The notes: generated by a model not told the origin, from the sequence alone. 64,000 nt of DNA from Ruminococcus sp. (GCA_031262225.1 JAISIC010000058.1:1-64000); one strand, 5' to 3'; positions 32,259 to 41,508 are shown, counted from the first letter of the stretch. Made by a program: numbers and translations.

Positions 32259-34226
32259 TTACATCGGAGGAGGACCGCCGGCGCCGGGTGATGCAGGTCC
32301 GTAGCCGCCTTGAACTGCAACATCAAAGTTGCTGTTAGTGCCGAAATTCATGCCGCCTTGATTAACTGTAACAGTCTGCCCGTCGGTGAGGTTTTGGGGA
32401 CGGGTGAGAAGTTTTGAGCCGTCGTCGATTTCGCCCGCCGTCACAGGGGTAACTTCAATATAGAAGGCTGTCTCCATGCCGGTGGTTACATATACCTTCT
32501 TAGCTGTATATACGCCGCCTTCGCCGCTGCCTGTCGCCGCATAAACGTAGCTGCCGCCATCATCGGAAAGGATAAGGTCGGAGGAAACGGAAAGGATATT
32601 TTTCTTCTCTTCGGTGATGATATTAATTCTTGCCGTCATGCCGATTAAAAGGGCTGTGTCGCGGGAGGTTACGGCAACGGTCGCTTCAAAGGAGCCCATC
32701 CCCGCATCGTCGCCTGTCGCGGCTTTTGAAGCGGCGGGAGCAACCTTTCTGATAACGCCGTCATAGGTCAAATCTGTCATGGCGTTGGGAACGATTTCAC
32801 ATTTCATATCGGGGGTGATATTCACGACGTCATATTCGCTCACGCCGACCTTAATAAGAAGGTCGGAAGTATCTTCGATAACGAAAAGCACGCCTGTGGG
32901 GGCGATGCCCTCCATCACGTTTTCATATGTCACGGTTCCGTCAACAGGCGCTGTTATTGTCGCCTCTTCAAGCTGGTCATAAAGGTTTTGGAGTGCAACC
33001 TGTGCGGAGGTGTTGTCGGAGCGATCACGAGCCCTCTGTGCTTGGGTTTTGAGGGTGTCGAGATTATCCAGCACCGTTGTCACGGTGAGATCATAGCTGT
33101 TTTTAGCCTTGTTATACGCGATCTGTGCGTTTTCAAGGTTTTCTTCAAGGGTTTCAATGGTGTCGGTGTTGCCGGTGAGGGTCGCATCGTACTGCATCTG
33201 TGCGGACTCAAGCTGACGCTCTGCAGATTCAAGTGCGGTCTCTGCTTGATCAACTGCATTTTCATTTGCCTTGTCTAAACTTTCCTTGGCATCTTCATAC
33301 GCTTCGGTCGCCGCTTCGAGTGCATCTTCGGCGGTGGTTATATCATAGAGTGCAATATAATTTTGCCATGCCGCCTTTTTGTTGGTCATGTCAGCTTGAA
33401 AGTCTGCAAGGGTCGTTCCCTCGGGCATCGGTAAGGAGGTTGCGTTAGCATAGGATTCATATACCGACTTTGCGTGGAGATAATCGCTGTATGCTGTCGC
33501 GATTATTACTTCTGCCTCATGGCTTCTTGCAATATCTCTGTTTTCCTTCGCTGTGTCATATGCATCGGAAAGCTGTTTTATGCTGAAATAGTCTTCGTTC
33601 TTTTGGTTGTCTACAGCCTTGTCATATGCCTTCCTCGCATTAGCAAGCCCTGTTTTTGCCGCCGCCAAAGAAAGCTCTGCGGAGCGAAGCTGGGTATCTT
33701 TGTCTGTTCCCTGACGTTCCCGGGCGTCATCATACGACTTCTGTGCCGCTTCAAGGGCGTTTTCGGCATTATCGAGAGCGTTCTGGGCAGATATAATCTG
33801 TGTGTTATCGCCGTTTTCATAATCCGCCAAGGCGTCGTTATATGCCTTTTCCGCATCGGTTATGTTATAATCAGTGTTTTGGTCGGAAGTCTTCATCGCC
33901 GCTTCCTGCTCGGATATCTTCTGTTCGAGCGTTTCGGTGTCGATGGTGCAGAGGATATCTCCTTTTTTCACCACGTCACCGACAGAAACATTAACCGATT
34001 CAATCGGATAGATAAGGTCGGAATATATTTTATTGATATCGCTTGATTCGATTGTGCCTGATGCCGTTATGTAGTTTTGGAGGTCTTGGCGATGCAGTTC
34101 CTCGATTGTCGAACCGCCCAGTGACGCCATAGCCTGCATTGCGTTATTAACGTTCACTGCAATGCAAACGCCTGAACCGATTACAGCTGCACATATGAGC
34201 GGAATGATGATATACCTTTTTTTCAT
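32259..34226 (-). CDS. HlyD/MacA-type efflux adaptor
   Basis: A 655-residue adaptor with an N-terminal membrane anchor (RYIIIPLICAAVIGSGVCIA). The first lipoyl half reads SDLIYPIESVNVSVGDVVKK and GDILCTID. A very long coiled coil follows (residues about 95-400, with Ala/Glu/Lys/Asn heptads). The second lipoyl/beta-barrel half reads ITAPVDGTVTYENVMEGIAP, VGVSEYDVVNI and LIGMTARINI. The C-terminus is Gly/Pro-rich with NQGGMNFGTNSNFDV and GGYGPASPGAGGPPPM. It is longer than usual MacA-like adaptors (about 400 residues) because of the coiled coil. It is first in the efflux operon. Confidence 0.92.
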   Translation of the reverse strand: MKKRYIIIPLICAAVIGSGVCIAVNVNNAMQAMASLGGSTIEELHRQDLQNYITASGTIESSDINKIYSDLIYPIESVNVSVGDVVKKGDILCTIDTETLEQKISEQEAAMKTSDQNTDYNITDAEKAYNDALADYENGDNTQIISAQNALDNAENALEAAQKSYDDARERQGTDKDTQLRSAELSLAAAKTGLANARKAYDKAVDNQKNEDYFSIKQLSDAYDTAKENRDIARSHEAEVIIATAYSDYLHAKSVYESYANATSLPMPEGTTLADFQADMTNKKAAWQNYIALYDITTAEDALEAATEAYEDAKESLDKANENAVDQAETALESAERQLESAQMQYDATLTGNTDTIETLEENLENAQIAYNKAKNSYDLTVTTVLDNLDTLKTQAQRARDRSDNTSAQVALQNLYDQLEEATITAPVDGTVTYENVMEGIAPTGVLFVIEDTSDLLIKVGVSEYDVVNITPDMKCEIVPNAMTDLTYDGVIRKVAPAASKAATGDDAGMGSFEATVAVTSRDTALLIGMTARINIITEEKKNILSVSSDLILSDDGGSYVYAATGSGEGGVYTAKKVYVTTGMETAFYIEVTPVTAGEIDDGSKLLTRPQNLTDGQTVTVNQGGMNFGTNSNFDVAVQGGYGPASPGAGGPPPM

Positions 34227-34255
34227 GTTTTTTAATCTCCGAATAATAGTTTACT

Positions 34256-34284
34256 TTTATAATATAACACATCAATTTGTGTAA
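34256..34284 (-). promoter_or_regulatory. Candidate promoter of the efflux operon with an overlapping inverted repeat
   Basis: On the minus strand, TTACAC (34284-34279), a 17-bp spacer, TATAAA (34261-34256). The inverted repeat ACACA-N6-TGTGT (34267-34282) covers the spacer and the -35 and could be an operator. Confidence 0.4.
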
Positions 34285-34340
34285 CAGGTGAAAGTATAAT
34301 GAAAATTTATAATATATGGCGTATAACAAGCCAAATTATG

Positions 34341-34372
34341 TAAAAATGCCCGCACATTTTTAATGTACGGGC
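34341..34372 (-). terminator. Terminator of the chemoreceptor gene
   Basis: GCCCGTACATT and AATGTGCGGGC on the minus strand (34372-34362/34358-34348) form an 11-bp stem with one mismatch or wobble pair, followed by ATTTTTAC. It lies 6 bp after the gene stop. Confidence 0.8.
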
Positions 34373-34377
34373 AATGC

Positions 34378-36099
34378 TTAATCATCAAATAGTCCGCCAT
34401 AGCTATCTTTATGTTCGTCCTCGTCGGCGATTTCGTCAAAAAGTCCTCCATAGCTTGTACCCATTGACTGCGGCTCTGTGTCTGCCGCCGCTCGATCTTC
34501 TTCGACAATGTCGTCAAAAAGCCCTCCGAAGTTTGAAGATTGTGTTTGAGGCTCTTCCTCTGTTTCCGGTTCTTCTTCTGTTTCCGGTTCTTCTGTTTCT
34601 TCTATTTCCTCTATAATCTCTTCAACTGTTTCTGTTTCCGTTTCTGTTTCTTCTATGGGGTCGTCATCAAACAGACTTCCGTAATTATTTACAGGAGCTT
34701 GCTCTTCTTCAATCGGATCATCATCAAACAGACCGCCGAAGTTATTTACAGGAGCTTGCTCTTCTTCGACAGGTTCATCGTCAAACAAGCTTCCGAAGTT
34801 ATTGGGGGCTTGTCCCCCTATTGGTTCTTCTTCGACAACCTGCTTTGTAATGGCTTTCGGTGCGGCTTTTCTTATAGCCGATGTGTCGCGGACTTTAAAG
34901 CTCTTTATAACGGTGTTGAGCTCACCGACATGACCTGTCATCTCGGAAGCAGACGCCGCCGCCTCTTCGGCTGTCGCCGCGTTTTCACGAACGATTGCCG
35001 AAAGGTTGCTTATTTGATATGTTATATCGCCGATTGAACGGCTTTGTTTTTCGGAATCTGTTTTAAGCCTTGTGATATATTCAATGTTCTCTTCGGATAT
35101 GTTTGAAACCGCTTTGAGGGAGCTGTTTACCGTTCTTACTATCTGGTTGCCTTCGCGGACAGACCGCAGAGACGATTCAATCAGCGATGCGGTGGATTTT
35201 GCCGCTTCTGCCGATTTCATTGCAAGATTTCCCACTTCATCCGCAACAACCGAAAATCCCATCCCGGCATCACCGGCACGTGCCGCTTCTATAGAGGCGT
35301 TGAGAGCTAAGATATTTGTCTGGAACGCAATATCTTCGATTACCTGAATTACCTTTGATATATCCTTTGACCGCTCGTCGATATCCCGCATTGCCCCGAC
35401 CATGCGACGCATAGCCTTGTCTGCCGCCGTCGTGAGTTTTTCGGTCTCCGCAACCTTGGAAAGGGTTCCCTCGGCAGCACGAACGTTGTCGTTGGCAGCC
35501 TCTTCAACCTTGTCTATGTTTTCCGAAATAGCTTCGATTGTTCTCGCTTGATCGGAAGCACCTCTTGCAAGGCGTTTTGAAACTTGGTCGATCTCTTTTG
35601 CTTCGGCTGAAACTCCGTCTGTCGCCTCTTGGATGGTTCCGAACGAGAGGGAAACGGCATTGATCATCCCTTCGAGGGCAAGGTTCATTCTGTCTTGGTC
35701 TGAACGTATCGTTATCTTTGAGGTGTAATCATTCTCTGCGATTGTCGCAAGGACACCGGATTGTTTCTTAATATCTTCGGATATATCGAGCACCGCATCG
35801 GCAAGAAGGCTCATTTCACCCTCGAAGTCGCCCTCGACGGTTATGTTCATATCACCCTGTGCGAGCTTTACAGCCGCTTCGGTTACGTCTGAAATCGGTT
35901 TTGCAATAAGTTTATTGATCGTTAAATATGTATATACACCGACGCCGCCCCCGCCAAGCACGAGCATGAGTATTGCCATGAAGATTCTGACACCGAGCGA
36001 GCTTCCCGCAAATATAAAACCCTGCACGATTATAACAACAATTGCTATCCCGACCGCTATCAATATCTTTTTTGACAAAGAGAGACTTAGTTTACTCAT
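34378..36099 (-). CDS. Methyl-accepting chemotaxis protein with a repeated acidic tail
   Basis: A 573-residue chemoreceptor. Two close membrane helices (about residues 9-31 and 36-60) leave almost no extracellular domain, so the signal is probably membrane or cytosolic. HAMP follows (about 60-115). The signalling domain contains the conserved hairpin tip [20 protein letters not shown] with [15 protein letters not shown], plus Ala/Glu methylation helices. After the helical bundle (about residue 415) a 160-residue disordered acidic tail carries six copies of a [FY]G[GS]LFD[DE] motif, the last one at the very C-terminus. Three copies lie in 57-bp tandem DNA repeats. The tail is not part of usual receptors. 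It has its own sigma-A promoter. Confidence 0.92.
   Translation of the reverse strand: MSKLSLSLSKKILIAVGIAIVVIIVQGFIFAGSSLGVRIFMAILMLVLGGGGVGVYTYLTINKLIAKPISDVTEAAVKLAQGDMNITVEGDFEGEMSLLADAVLDISEDIKKQSGVLATIAENDYTSKITIRSDQDRMNLALEGMINAVSLSFGTIQEATDGVSAEAKEIDQVSKRLARGASDQARTIEAISENIDKVEEAANDNVRAAEGTLSKVAETEKLTTAADKAMRRMVGAMRDIDERSKDISKVIQVIEDIAFQTNILALNASIEAARAGDAGMGFSVVADEVGNLAMKSAEAAKSTASLIESSLRSVREGNQIVRTVNSSLKAVSNISEENIEYITRLKTDSEKQSRSIGDITYQISNLSAIVRENAATAEEAAASASEMTGHVGELNTVIKSFKVRDTSAIRKAAPKAITKQVVEEEPIGGQAPNNFGSLFDDEPVEEEQAPVNNFGGLFDDDPIEEEQAPVNNYGSLFDDDPIEETETETETVEEIIEEIEETEEPETEEEPETEEEPQTQSSNFGGLFDDIVEEDRAAADTEPQSMGTSYGGLFDEIADEDEHKDSYGGLFDD
34660..34830 (-). repeat. 57-bp tandem repeats in the chemoreceptor tail
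   Basis: About two and a half copies of a 57-bp (19-codon) unit, each encoding NN[FY]G[GS]LFDD[DE]P[VI]EEEQAPV. Nucleotide identity is high in the EEEQAPVNN part (TTATTTACAGGAGCTTGCTC on the plus strand at about 34685 and 34742), indicating recent duplication. Three further single motifs follow toward the C-terminus. Confidence 0.8.
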
Positions 36100-36156
36100 T
36101 TTTCATATACTTCCAAGATTAATATGGGAATATGAAGCGATATCTTGTTAAATACG

Positions 36157-36185
36157 ATTATAACAGAAAAATAATAAAAAGTCAA
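36157..36185 (-). promoter_or_regulatory. Sigma-A promoter of the chemoreceptor gene
   Basis: On the minus strand, TTGACT (36185-36180), a 17-bp spacer, TATAAT (36162-36157). This is a sigma-A type site, unlike the sigma-28-like sites of the other motility genes. Confidence 0.8.
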
Positions 36186-36200
36186 GTGAAAATTTATATA

Positions 36201-36680
36201 CTATTTCAAATTCTTTTTGCCGATAACAATTCCTGCTTGGGTGATATCAATGAAGGCATAGGTCGGAATATGGCTGTCGCGGGGTCGGGCACAGCTGCCC
36301 GGATTGACGATATGAACGCCGTCGTCATAGGCATAATAAAACCTGTGTGTATGCCCGAAACAGGCGACATTGCAATTATTTTGCAACGCAACATTCCTAA
36401 GAATTTCCGTTCCGCTGTATACCCTTTGTCTGTTGCCGTGACAGGCGAATATTCGTGCCCCCTCTGTATCAATAATAAGAGAAAGCGGTGCAGCCGGTAC
36501 ATAATCGTTGTTGCCTCGGATATATCTTATATCTTTGGTTGGGTTTCGTGCTATTAACGCACTTACCTCGGGTTCGGTGTCGCCCAGATGCAAAAAAATC
36601 TCTGCTTCCGGCTCGTTTTTGATGATTTTTTCCAAATTATGCAGATTTCCGTGGCTGTCCGACATGATTATTATCCGCAC
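36201..36680 (-). CDS. YfcE/MJ0936-family metallophosphodiesterase
   Basis: A 160-residue two-metal phosphoesterase. The metal and catalytic motifs are all visible: MSDSHGN, HLGDTEPE, IRGNNDY, ACHGNR and CFGHTHR, then IVNPGSCARPRDS. GTG 36680 is the likely start (MRIIIMSDSHG), since GAGGGG lies 8 bp upstream and the family begins like this; longer in-frame starts run into the neighbouring intergenic region. Family members hydrolyse small phosphodiesters in vitro; the natural substrate is unknown. Divergent from the small gene at 36741. Confidence 0.9.
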   Translation of the reverse strand: MRIIIMSDSHGNLHNLEKIIKNEPEAEIFLHLGDTEPEVSALIARNPTKDIRYIRGNNDYVPAAPLSLIIDTEGARIFACHGNRQRVYSGTEILRNVALQNNCNVACFGHTHRFYYAYDDGVHIVNPGSCARPRDSHIPTYAFIDITQAGIVIGKKNLK

Positions 36681-36740
36681 GAAAAATGCCCCTCTCGCAT
36701 ATAATAGTAACATAAAACATAATCTGTAAAGGTGAATAAT

Positions 36741-36986
36741 ATGCCAAATCAAAATTTTAACGGAAAAAACTTCGATCAGTTAATCGGGATCCTGGCTTCA
36801 AAGGCGGGTGTTCCCAAAGAACAGCTTGCCGCAGATGTTCGTGCGGGGAAGCTTGATTCGGCAATCGCCAACATGAACCCTGCCCAGAAGGACAAATTCA
36901 ACCGCATTGTCAATAACCCGGCACTTGCACAGATGTTTATTTCAAATCCCCAAGCCCAAGAGCTTTATAAAAAATTCATGGGGTAA
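36741..36986 (+). CDS. Small unknown protein, first of a four-gene cluster (81 aa)
   Basis: A soluble 81-residue protein: QNFNGKNFDQLIGILASKAG, a Pro-rich middle, then FNRIVNNPALAQMFISNPQA and LYKKFMG. The repeated NPxA pattern is reminiscent of short helical proteins seen in other Clostridia, but I cannot name a family. ATG 36741 is used because AAAGGTG lies at 36728-36734; a GTG at 36732 is in frame. The next gene starts 5 bp after its stop. Confidence 0.7.
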   Translation: MPNQNFNGKNFDQLIGILASKAGVPKEQLAADVRAGKLDSAIANMNPAQKDKFNRIVNNPALAQMFISNPQAQELYKKFMG

Positions 36987-36991
36987 TTTCA

Positions 36992-37264
36992 ATGGAACAA
37001 GTGGAAAATACAAACACCGAAGACCTGTCAGGCTTTGAAGAAATATTAGAAGGTATTGATCTCGACAAGCTTTTATCGCTCATGGAGATGTTACAGTCGC
37101 CCATTGAAGATAAAAATATCCGTTTTTTAGAGGCTTTGGGACCGCTTTTATCGGAAGAACGTGCCCCGAAGATCAAAAAGGCGGTCAAGGTTATGAAGAT
37201 GTATGATATATATCAAGCCCTTAAAGACAGCGGAATGCTGGCGGGATTATCTGAAATGATATAG
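36992..37264 (+). CDS. Small unknown protein, second of the cluster (90 aa)
   Basis: An acidic N-terminus with LEGIDLDKLLSLMEMLQS is followed by a basic part with RFLEALGPLLSEERAPKIKK and AVKVMKMYDIYQALKDSGML. The GPLLSEERAxKIKKAVKVMK segment resembles a motif I recall from small clostridial proteins next to spore or cell-envelope genes, but this is only memory. The ATG is 5 bp after the previous stop and shares its ribosome binding site region (GGGGTAA). Confidence 0.7.
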   Translation: MEQVENTNTEDLSGFEEILEGIDLDKLLSLMEMLQSPIEDKNIRFLEALGPLLSEERAPKIKKAVKVMKMYDIYQALKDSGMLAGLSEMI

Positions 37265-37288
37265 GCTGAAATGATATAAGGAGGCACT

Positions 37289-37609
37289 ATGATTACAGCG
37301 GATATAGAGCGGGCAATGAATCGGGTTAAAAACAGAAATAATCTCTTTGCATCGATGGCTCGTACTGCGAATGAATACTACAAATCGGAAGCGACACTCA
37401 CCTTCGGTGAGCCGCCTGTCGTGAAAGCAGAACCCGTACATACGGAAGCTAAAACCGAAACAACGCTCCCCAACCAGACCAAAAACCTTGTGATAAATGA
37501 ATTTGAGATACGCCCCGAACGCCCTGCGGCGAAGAAACCCGCCCGCAGAAATAATTTAGGGTTCACGCTTTCGCCGATTATATCTGTTGGTCGTCCTAAT
37601 AGAAAATAA
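37289..37609 (+). CDS. Small unknown basic protein, third of the cluster (106 aa)
   Basis: The N-terminal helix reads TADIERAMNRVKNRNNLFAS. A Pro/Glu/Lys-rich linker follows (residues about 42-90), then a basic tail AAKKPARRNNLGFTLSPIIS ending RPNRK. AAGGAGGCACT gives a strong ribosome binding site. No known domain is recognised; the linker looks disordered. Confidence 0.65.
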   Translation: MITADIERAMNRVKNRNNLFASMARTANEYYKSEATLTFGEPPVVKAEPVHTEAKTETTLPNQTKNLVINEFEIRPERPAAKKPARRNNLGFTLSPIISVGRPNRK

Positions 37610-37624
37610 GCGGGGGTAGTCTCT

Positions 37625-37909
37625 ATGAGCGGATTTTTGGCGGCAAGGGAGAGGTGCTATAACATGGAGAAACGTTTGAAATACTACCGCGATATCGGCG
37701 GCGGTGTCACAGCGGTTATCCCCGAGCCGACCTTTGAGGCTGTACATAACGAGAAAAATCCTCCGAAAAACCCGTCGCAAAAGATAACAAACCTTTTCGG
37801 CATACCTCTCACCGCCGACAACTGCCTTATTATCGCACTGATTTTGATTCTTATGAAGGAAAAAGCGGACATGAAGCTAATCATCGCCCTGCTCTTCCTC
37901 TTGTTATGA
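37625..37909 (+). CDS. Small unknown protein with a hydrophobic C-terminus, fourth of the cluster (94 aa)
   Basis: The N-terminus reads SGFLAARERCYNMEKRLKYY, then a Pro-rich linker, then a C-terminal pair of hydrophobic segments LTADNCLIIALILILMKEKA and MKLIIALLFLLL. The 'D-x-LLIIALILLL...D-x-LLIALLFLLL' ending is a recurring pattern among small clostridial proteins, as I remember it. A membrane-associated role is possible. It ends 10 bp before the convergent proS stop. Confidence 0.65.
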   Translation: MSGFLAARERCYNMEKRLKYYRDIGGGVTAVIPEPTFEAVHNEKNPPKNPSQKITNLFGIPLTADNCLIIALILILMKEKADMKLIIALLFLLL

Positions 37910-37919
37910 TTAGTATGAC

Positions 37920-39344
37920 TTAATATGCCTTAGCCCAGTATACCATGTGCTTTGCGGGCTTGCCGCAACATACACAAACGTCACCATCGGAAATATCTTT
38001 ATCAAACGGGATGCAGCGTGAGCGAACTCCCGTTTTTTCTGTAACGCCGTCTTCGCAAGCCTCGTCTCCGCACCATGCGGCTAAGAACAGACCGTCGGCG
38101 GTTTCAAGCTTTTTATTTATCTCATCTAAAGTCTTCACGTTTGAAGTTCTGTTTTCTCGGTTTTCGAGTGCATTTTTATATAATATGGCATTGACATTTT
38201 CAAGAGCTTCCTTAACAGTTTCGGCTATGCCGTCAAGGCTTTCGGAGTTCTTGCCGCCTGTGCGGAGTGCAAGTACGCATTTATTATCTGCAATATCTCT
38301 GGGACCGAGTTCGATACGGACGGGAACACCTTTCATCTCATATTCGGCGAACTTCCAGCCCGGGGAATTATCGGAATCGTCAAGCTTCACCCTTATTCCT
38401 GCGGCTTTGAGAGCTTCATAGACTTCGCTCGCCTTATCCAAAACGCCCTCTTTTTGCTGTTGGATAGGAATGATAACAACCTGAATCGGGGCAACTGCGG
38501 GAGGGAGGACAAGCCCGTTGTCGTCCCCGTGTGTCATGATTATACCGCCGATAAGGCGTGTTGAAACGCCCCAGCTTGTCTGATGCGGATATGAAAGCTT
38601 GTTGTCTCGCCCTGTGTACTGAATATCGAAAGCCTTTGCGAAGCCGTCCCCGAAATAGTGTGAAGTGCCTGCCTGCAAAGCCTTGCCGTCGTGCATTAAT
38701 GCTTCGATTGCATAGGTTGAAACTGCACCCGCAAACTTGTCGGACTCGGTTTTTTGCCCCTTGATTACCGGCATTGCCAGATATTTTTCGGCAAATTCGG
38801 CATAAACATCGAGCATCTGACGAGTTTCGGCTTCTGCCTGCTCGCAAGTCTCGTGAATGGTGTGACCTTCCTGCCACAAAAATTCTCTTGAGCGTAAAAA
38901 CGGGCGGGTGGTTTTCTCCCATCTCACAACGCTGACCCATTGGTTATAGAGCTTGGGAAGGTCTCTGTAGCTATGGATTATGTTTTTATAGTGTTCGCAA
39001 AAAAGCGTTTCGGAGGTCGGGCGGACGCAGAGCTTTTCTTCAAGTTTTTCAGAACCGCCGTGAGTAACCCATGCGACTTCGGGAGCAAACCCTGCAACAT
39101 GATCCTTCTCTTTTTGAAGCAGACTTTCGGGGATAAACATAGGCATACAAACGTTTTCATGCCCGCAAGCCTTGAACATACCGTCCAAAATTCGGGTCAT
39201 GTTCTCCCATATCGCATAGCCATACGGACGAATGACCATACAGCCTTTGACAGATGTATAGGCGATGAGCTCTGCCTTCATGACAATGTCTGTATACCAC
39301 TTCGCAAAATCAACGTTTCGCGCGGTTATTGCTTCGTTTTTCAT
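37920..39344 (-). CDS. proS: Proline--tRNA ligase (type 3, short form)
   Basis: The enzyme charges tRNA-Pro. At 474 residues it belongs to the short archaeal/eukaryotic-like class (ProS type 3), which lacks the editing insertion of the long bacterial type. Class II motifs are visible: [20 protein letters not shown] (motif 1 region), [20 protein letters not shown] (motif 2), and a C-terminal motif with [20 protein letters not shown]. The C-terminal domain carries cysteines ([18 protein letters not shown]) as in this subclass. The gene start overlaps the end of yhbY by 35 bp. Confidence 0.95.
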   Translation of the reverse strand: MKNEAITARNVDFAKWYTDIVMKAELIAYTSVKGCMVIRPYGYAIWENMTRILDGMFKACGHENVCMPMFIPESLLQKEKDHVAGFAPEVAWVTHGGSEKLEEKLCVRPTSETLFCEHYKNIIHSYRDLPKLYNQWVSVVRWEKTTRPFLRSREFLWQEGHTIHETCEQAEAETRQMLDVYAEFAEKYLAMPVIKGQKTESDKFAGAVSTYAIEALMHDGKALQAGTSHYFGDGFAKAFDIQYTGRDNKLSYPHQTSWGVSTRLIGGIIMTHGDDNGLVLPPAVAPIQVVIIPIQQQKEGVLDKASEVYEALKAAGIRVKLDDSDNSPGWKFAEYEMKGVPVRIELGPRDIADNKCVLALRTGGKNSESLDGIAETVKEALENVNAILYKNALENRENRTSNVKTLDEINKKLETADGLFLAAWCGDEACEDGVTEKTGVRSRCIPFDKDISDGDVCVCCGKPAKHMVYWAKAY

Positions 39345-39687
39345 ATGTTTTTTTCCTCTTTATAATAGTATTTTTGAGTTTAGGAGCCGGCTTTTTCTGA
39401 GTTTTCGGTTTTGGAGGTCGTTCATCAAGCTTTTTATATAGTGTAAAGACATTCCCCACAACCTGAATCACTTCTGATGCCGATGCGACAGAAAGCGCTA
39501 AAGCCGCTTCCCCTGCCGTCACAGGTGAAGTTTCAAGCACACGCCCTTTGACTATTTCGCGGTTATTAAAGGCGTTTTTCGCCTCAATTTCGGTTTCGGG
39601 CAAAACTCCGTTTTTCCCGATATGGATTATCGCCTTTTCGGTTTGAGCCAGACTTCTCAGTTCCGCTCGTTTTTTAGATGTCAGCAT
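39310..39687 (-). CDS. yhbY: YhbY-family RNA-binding protein
   Basis: A 125-residue protein with a CRM (CRS1-YhbY) domain in residues 1-97: [20 protein letters not shown], then [27 protein letters not shown] and [15 protein letters not shown] basic Lys/Pro-rich C-terminal tail follows. CRM proteins bind RNA and assist pre-50S maturation. It starts at the rdgB stop (39687 shared) and overlaps proS by 35 bp, indicating tight cotranslation in ftsY-rdgB-yhbY-proS. Confidence 0.9.
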   Translation of the reverse strand: MLTSKKRAELRSLAQTEKAIIHIGKNGVLPETEIEAKNAFNNREIVKGRVLETSPVTAGEAALALSVASASEVIQVVGNVFTLYKKLDERPPKPKTQKKPAPKLKNTIIKRKKTYEKRSNNRAKR

Positions 39688-40226
39688 TAATTTCCCTCTA
39701 AGTATTCTTTCAGCTTCTCTAAAGCTTTTTTTCGGTGTGAAATTTTATTCTTTTCTTCGTCTGTCATTTCCGCGAAGGTTTTTCCGTTGTATTCAAAAAT
39801 CGAATCATATCCAAAGCCATTCACTCCGCGATTCTCACGGGTAATAACGCCGTCAATCCTGCCGCTGAAAAAATGCACATTATCGTCGATATAACAGATA
39901 ACCGTTTCAAAATAAGCAGAACGATCTTCTACACCATCTAAGAGCCTTAAAACCTTTTCACGTCTGTGCCCCGGCTCTGCATATCTTGCGGAATTAACGC
40001 CCGGTTCACCGCCTAAGGCTTTTATAAATAAACCCGAATCATCTGCGAAAACAGGCTCACTTCCGTTATATACGGCATTTGCTTTAATAAAAGCATTATC
40101 TTTGAGATTTATGCCTGTTTCTTCCGGATCGCTTACGACGCCGACGTCGGAAAGCGATTTTATGTTTACGCCTAAAATCTCTCTTATCTCGCGTAACTTC
40201 CCGGGATTATTCGTTGCTGCTATCAT
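39687..40226 (-). CDS. rdgB: XTP/dITP diphosphohydrolase (RdgB/Ham1)
   Basis: Removes non-canonical purine nucleotides (ITP, XTP) from the nucleotide pool. The 179-residue protein has [37 protein letters not shown], a middle [10 protein letters not shown] and [20 protein letters not shown] with [10 protein letters not shown] at the end. ATG 40226 ([10 protein letters not shown]) is the expected start; an in-frame extension to 40244 runs into ftsY. It overlaps the ftsY 3' end by 20 bp. Confidence 0.93.
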   Translation of the reverse strand: MIAATNNPGKLREIREILGVNIKSLSDVGVVSDPEETGINLKDNAFIKANAVYNGSEPVFADDSGLFIKALGGEPGVNSARYAEPGHRREKVLRLLDGVEDRSAYFETVICYIDDNVHFFSGRIDGVITRENRGVNGFGYDSIFEYNGKTFAEMTDEEKNKISHRKKALEKLKEYLEGN

Positions 40227-41127
40227 CAAATAAACCTTTCGCAAATGCTTCGGGGTCGAATATATCCAGGTCTTCTATCTTTTCTCCCGTGCCTATGAGC
40301 TTTACGGGGATTTTAAGATCGGCGACTATCGGAATGACAATTCCGCCCTTTGCGGTGCCGTCAAGCTTGGTGAGGACTATGCCTGTCACACCGCACGCTT
40401 CGTTGAAAAGCTTCGCCTGATTCACAGCGTTCTGCCCTGTTGTGGCATCCAAAACAAGGAGCGTTTCCGTATCCGTTCCTGTCTTATCTGCGATAATCCG
40501 CCTTATCTTTGAAAGCTCGTCCATCAAATGCTTTTTATTATGCAGTCTGCCGGCGGTGTCGATTATTAAAACATCTGCTTTTCTTGCCTTTGCGGTGTCG
40601 AGAGCATCATAAACAACCGACGCAGGGTCAGATCCCTCGGGTCGGCGTATGAGTTCACATTCCGAGCGTTCTGCCCAGACAGCAATCTGGTCTATCGCCG
40701 CCGCTCTGAAGGTGTCTGCCGCCGCGATAATAACCTTTTTGCCCTCCGCCTTAAGCTTTGCGGCAAGCTTGCCTATGGTGGTGGTCTTCCCCGCACCGTT
40801 CACGCCGATAACGAGGATAATAGCCGGTGAACCGGCAGCCGGTGAACCGTCAAAGTCTATATCTGCTTCACCGCCCGATGATAACATATCGGTGATAATC
40901 GCTTTAAGCTCACTCATGAGCGTGTCGGTGGAAGAAAGCTTTGCCTTTTTAAGCTTTGAGACTATAGCAGTGCTCGTTTCAAAACCGAGGTCGGAGGTAA
41001 TTAAAATCTCCTCAAGCTCATCATAAAAGCTGTCGTCAATCTTTTTACCCTTAATGCCCGAAAGCTTTCCCGCAATGTTTTCGCGGGTCTTTTTGAGGCT
41101 TTCCCCTAACTTTTCAAAAATATTCAT
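40207..41127 (-). CDS. ftsY: Signal recognition particle receptor FtsY
   Basis: FtsY is the membrane-associated GTPase that docks the SRP-ribosome complex at the translocon. The 306-residue protein lacks a long acidic A domain (typical for Bacillota) and contains the N domain and NG core: [20 protein letters not shown] (G1), [33 protein letters not shown] (G3), [10 protein letters not shown] (G4) and [13 protein letters not shown]. It heads the ftsY-rdgB-yhbY-proS operon behind a near-consensus promoter. Confidence 0.97.
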   Translation of the reverse strand: MNIFEKLGESLKKTRENIAGKLSGIKGKKIDDSFYDELEEILITSDLGFETSTAIVSKLKKAKLSSTDTLMSELKAIITDMLSSGGEADIDFDGSPAAGSPAIILVIGVNGAGKTTTIGKLAAKLKAEGKKVIIAAADTFRAAAIDQIAVWAERSECELIRRPEGSDPASVVYDALDTAKARKADVLIIDTAGRLHNKKHLMDELSKIRRIIADKTGTDTETLLVLDATTGQNAVNQAKLFNEACGVTGIVLTKLDGTAKGGIVIPIVADLKIPVKLIGTGEKIEDLDIFDPEAFAKGLFDDSSNE

Positions 41128-41134
41128 ATAAACT

Positions 41135-41163
41135 ATTATATACTAATTTTTCTGGTTTGTAAA
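41135..41163 (-). promoter_or_regulatory. Promoter of the ftsY operon
   Basis: On the minus strand, TTTACA (41163-41158), a 17-bp spacer, TATAAT (41140-41135), close to the ftsY ATG. Confidence 0.75.
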
Positions 41164-41183
41164 GAGGAAAAGTGAAAAAATGA

Positions 41184-41213
41184 TTGACTAAGCGGCGGCG
41201 GTTGTGGTATAAT
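41184..41213 (+). promoter_or_regulatory. Promoter of the PIN toxin-antitoxin pair
   Basis: TTGACT (41184-41189), an 18-bp spacer, TATAAT (41208-41213), 22 bp before the antitoxin ATG at 41236. Confidence 0.75.
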
Positions 41214-41235
41214 GATAAAAAAGGGGGTTGTTTTT

Positions 41236-41508
41236 ATGACGAGAGAAACAGCAAAACAACAGATAGATATGATGCCCGATAACGCTTTTGAGGTTTATTC
41301 GGAAATGTTTGCTCCGTTTGTTGCTTATGTAATAAGGGGTGAAAAACAAAATGCCGAAGGAACAGGTGAGTTACCGAAACAAAAGCTGAACAAAGTTCCT
41401 GAAAAGGTAACTTCATTCTCGCAACTCATTGGAACGCTTCCGCAATATAGCCGTGATGAAATCAGAGCTATGCGGTTAGCGGACAAAGAGAAGAGGTTAT
41501 CGGAATGA
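41236..41508 (+). CDS. Antitoxin of the PIN toxin pair (90 aa)
   Basis: Located directly upstream of a PIN-domain toxin with an ATGA overlap. ATG 41236 is chosen for AAGGGGG about 9 bp upstream. The N-terminus MTRETAKQQIDMMPDNAFEV matches that of the unrelated RelE-pair antitoxin at 29814-30092, while the C-terminus (VTSFSQLIGTLPQYSRDEIR) resembles short linear toxin-binding tails of VapB-like antitoxins. No classical ribbon-helix-helix or AbrB motif is evident. Confidence 0.75.
   Translation: MTRETAKQQIDMMPDNAFEVYSEMFAPFVAYVIRGEKQNAEGTGELPKQKLNKVPEKVTSFSQLIGTLPQYSRDEIRAMRLADKEKRLSE

Noticed and set aside
33474..34046. 190-residue plus-strand open frame within the efflux adaptor gene
   Set aside because: It mirrors the long coiled coil of the adaptor; composition is Cys/Phe/Leu-rich without any domain or start signal.
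34660..34830. Tandem repeats near 34.7 kb as a possible CRISPR-like array
   Set aside because: The repeats are in frame, lack spacers of constant length and code for the chemoreceptor tail.
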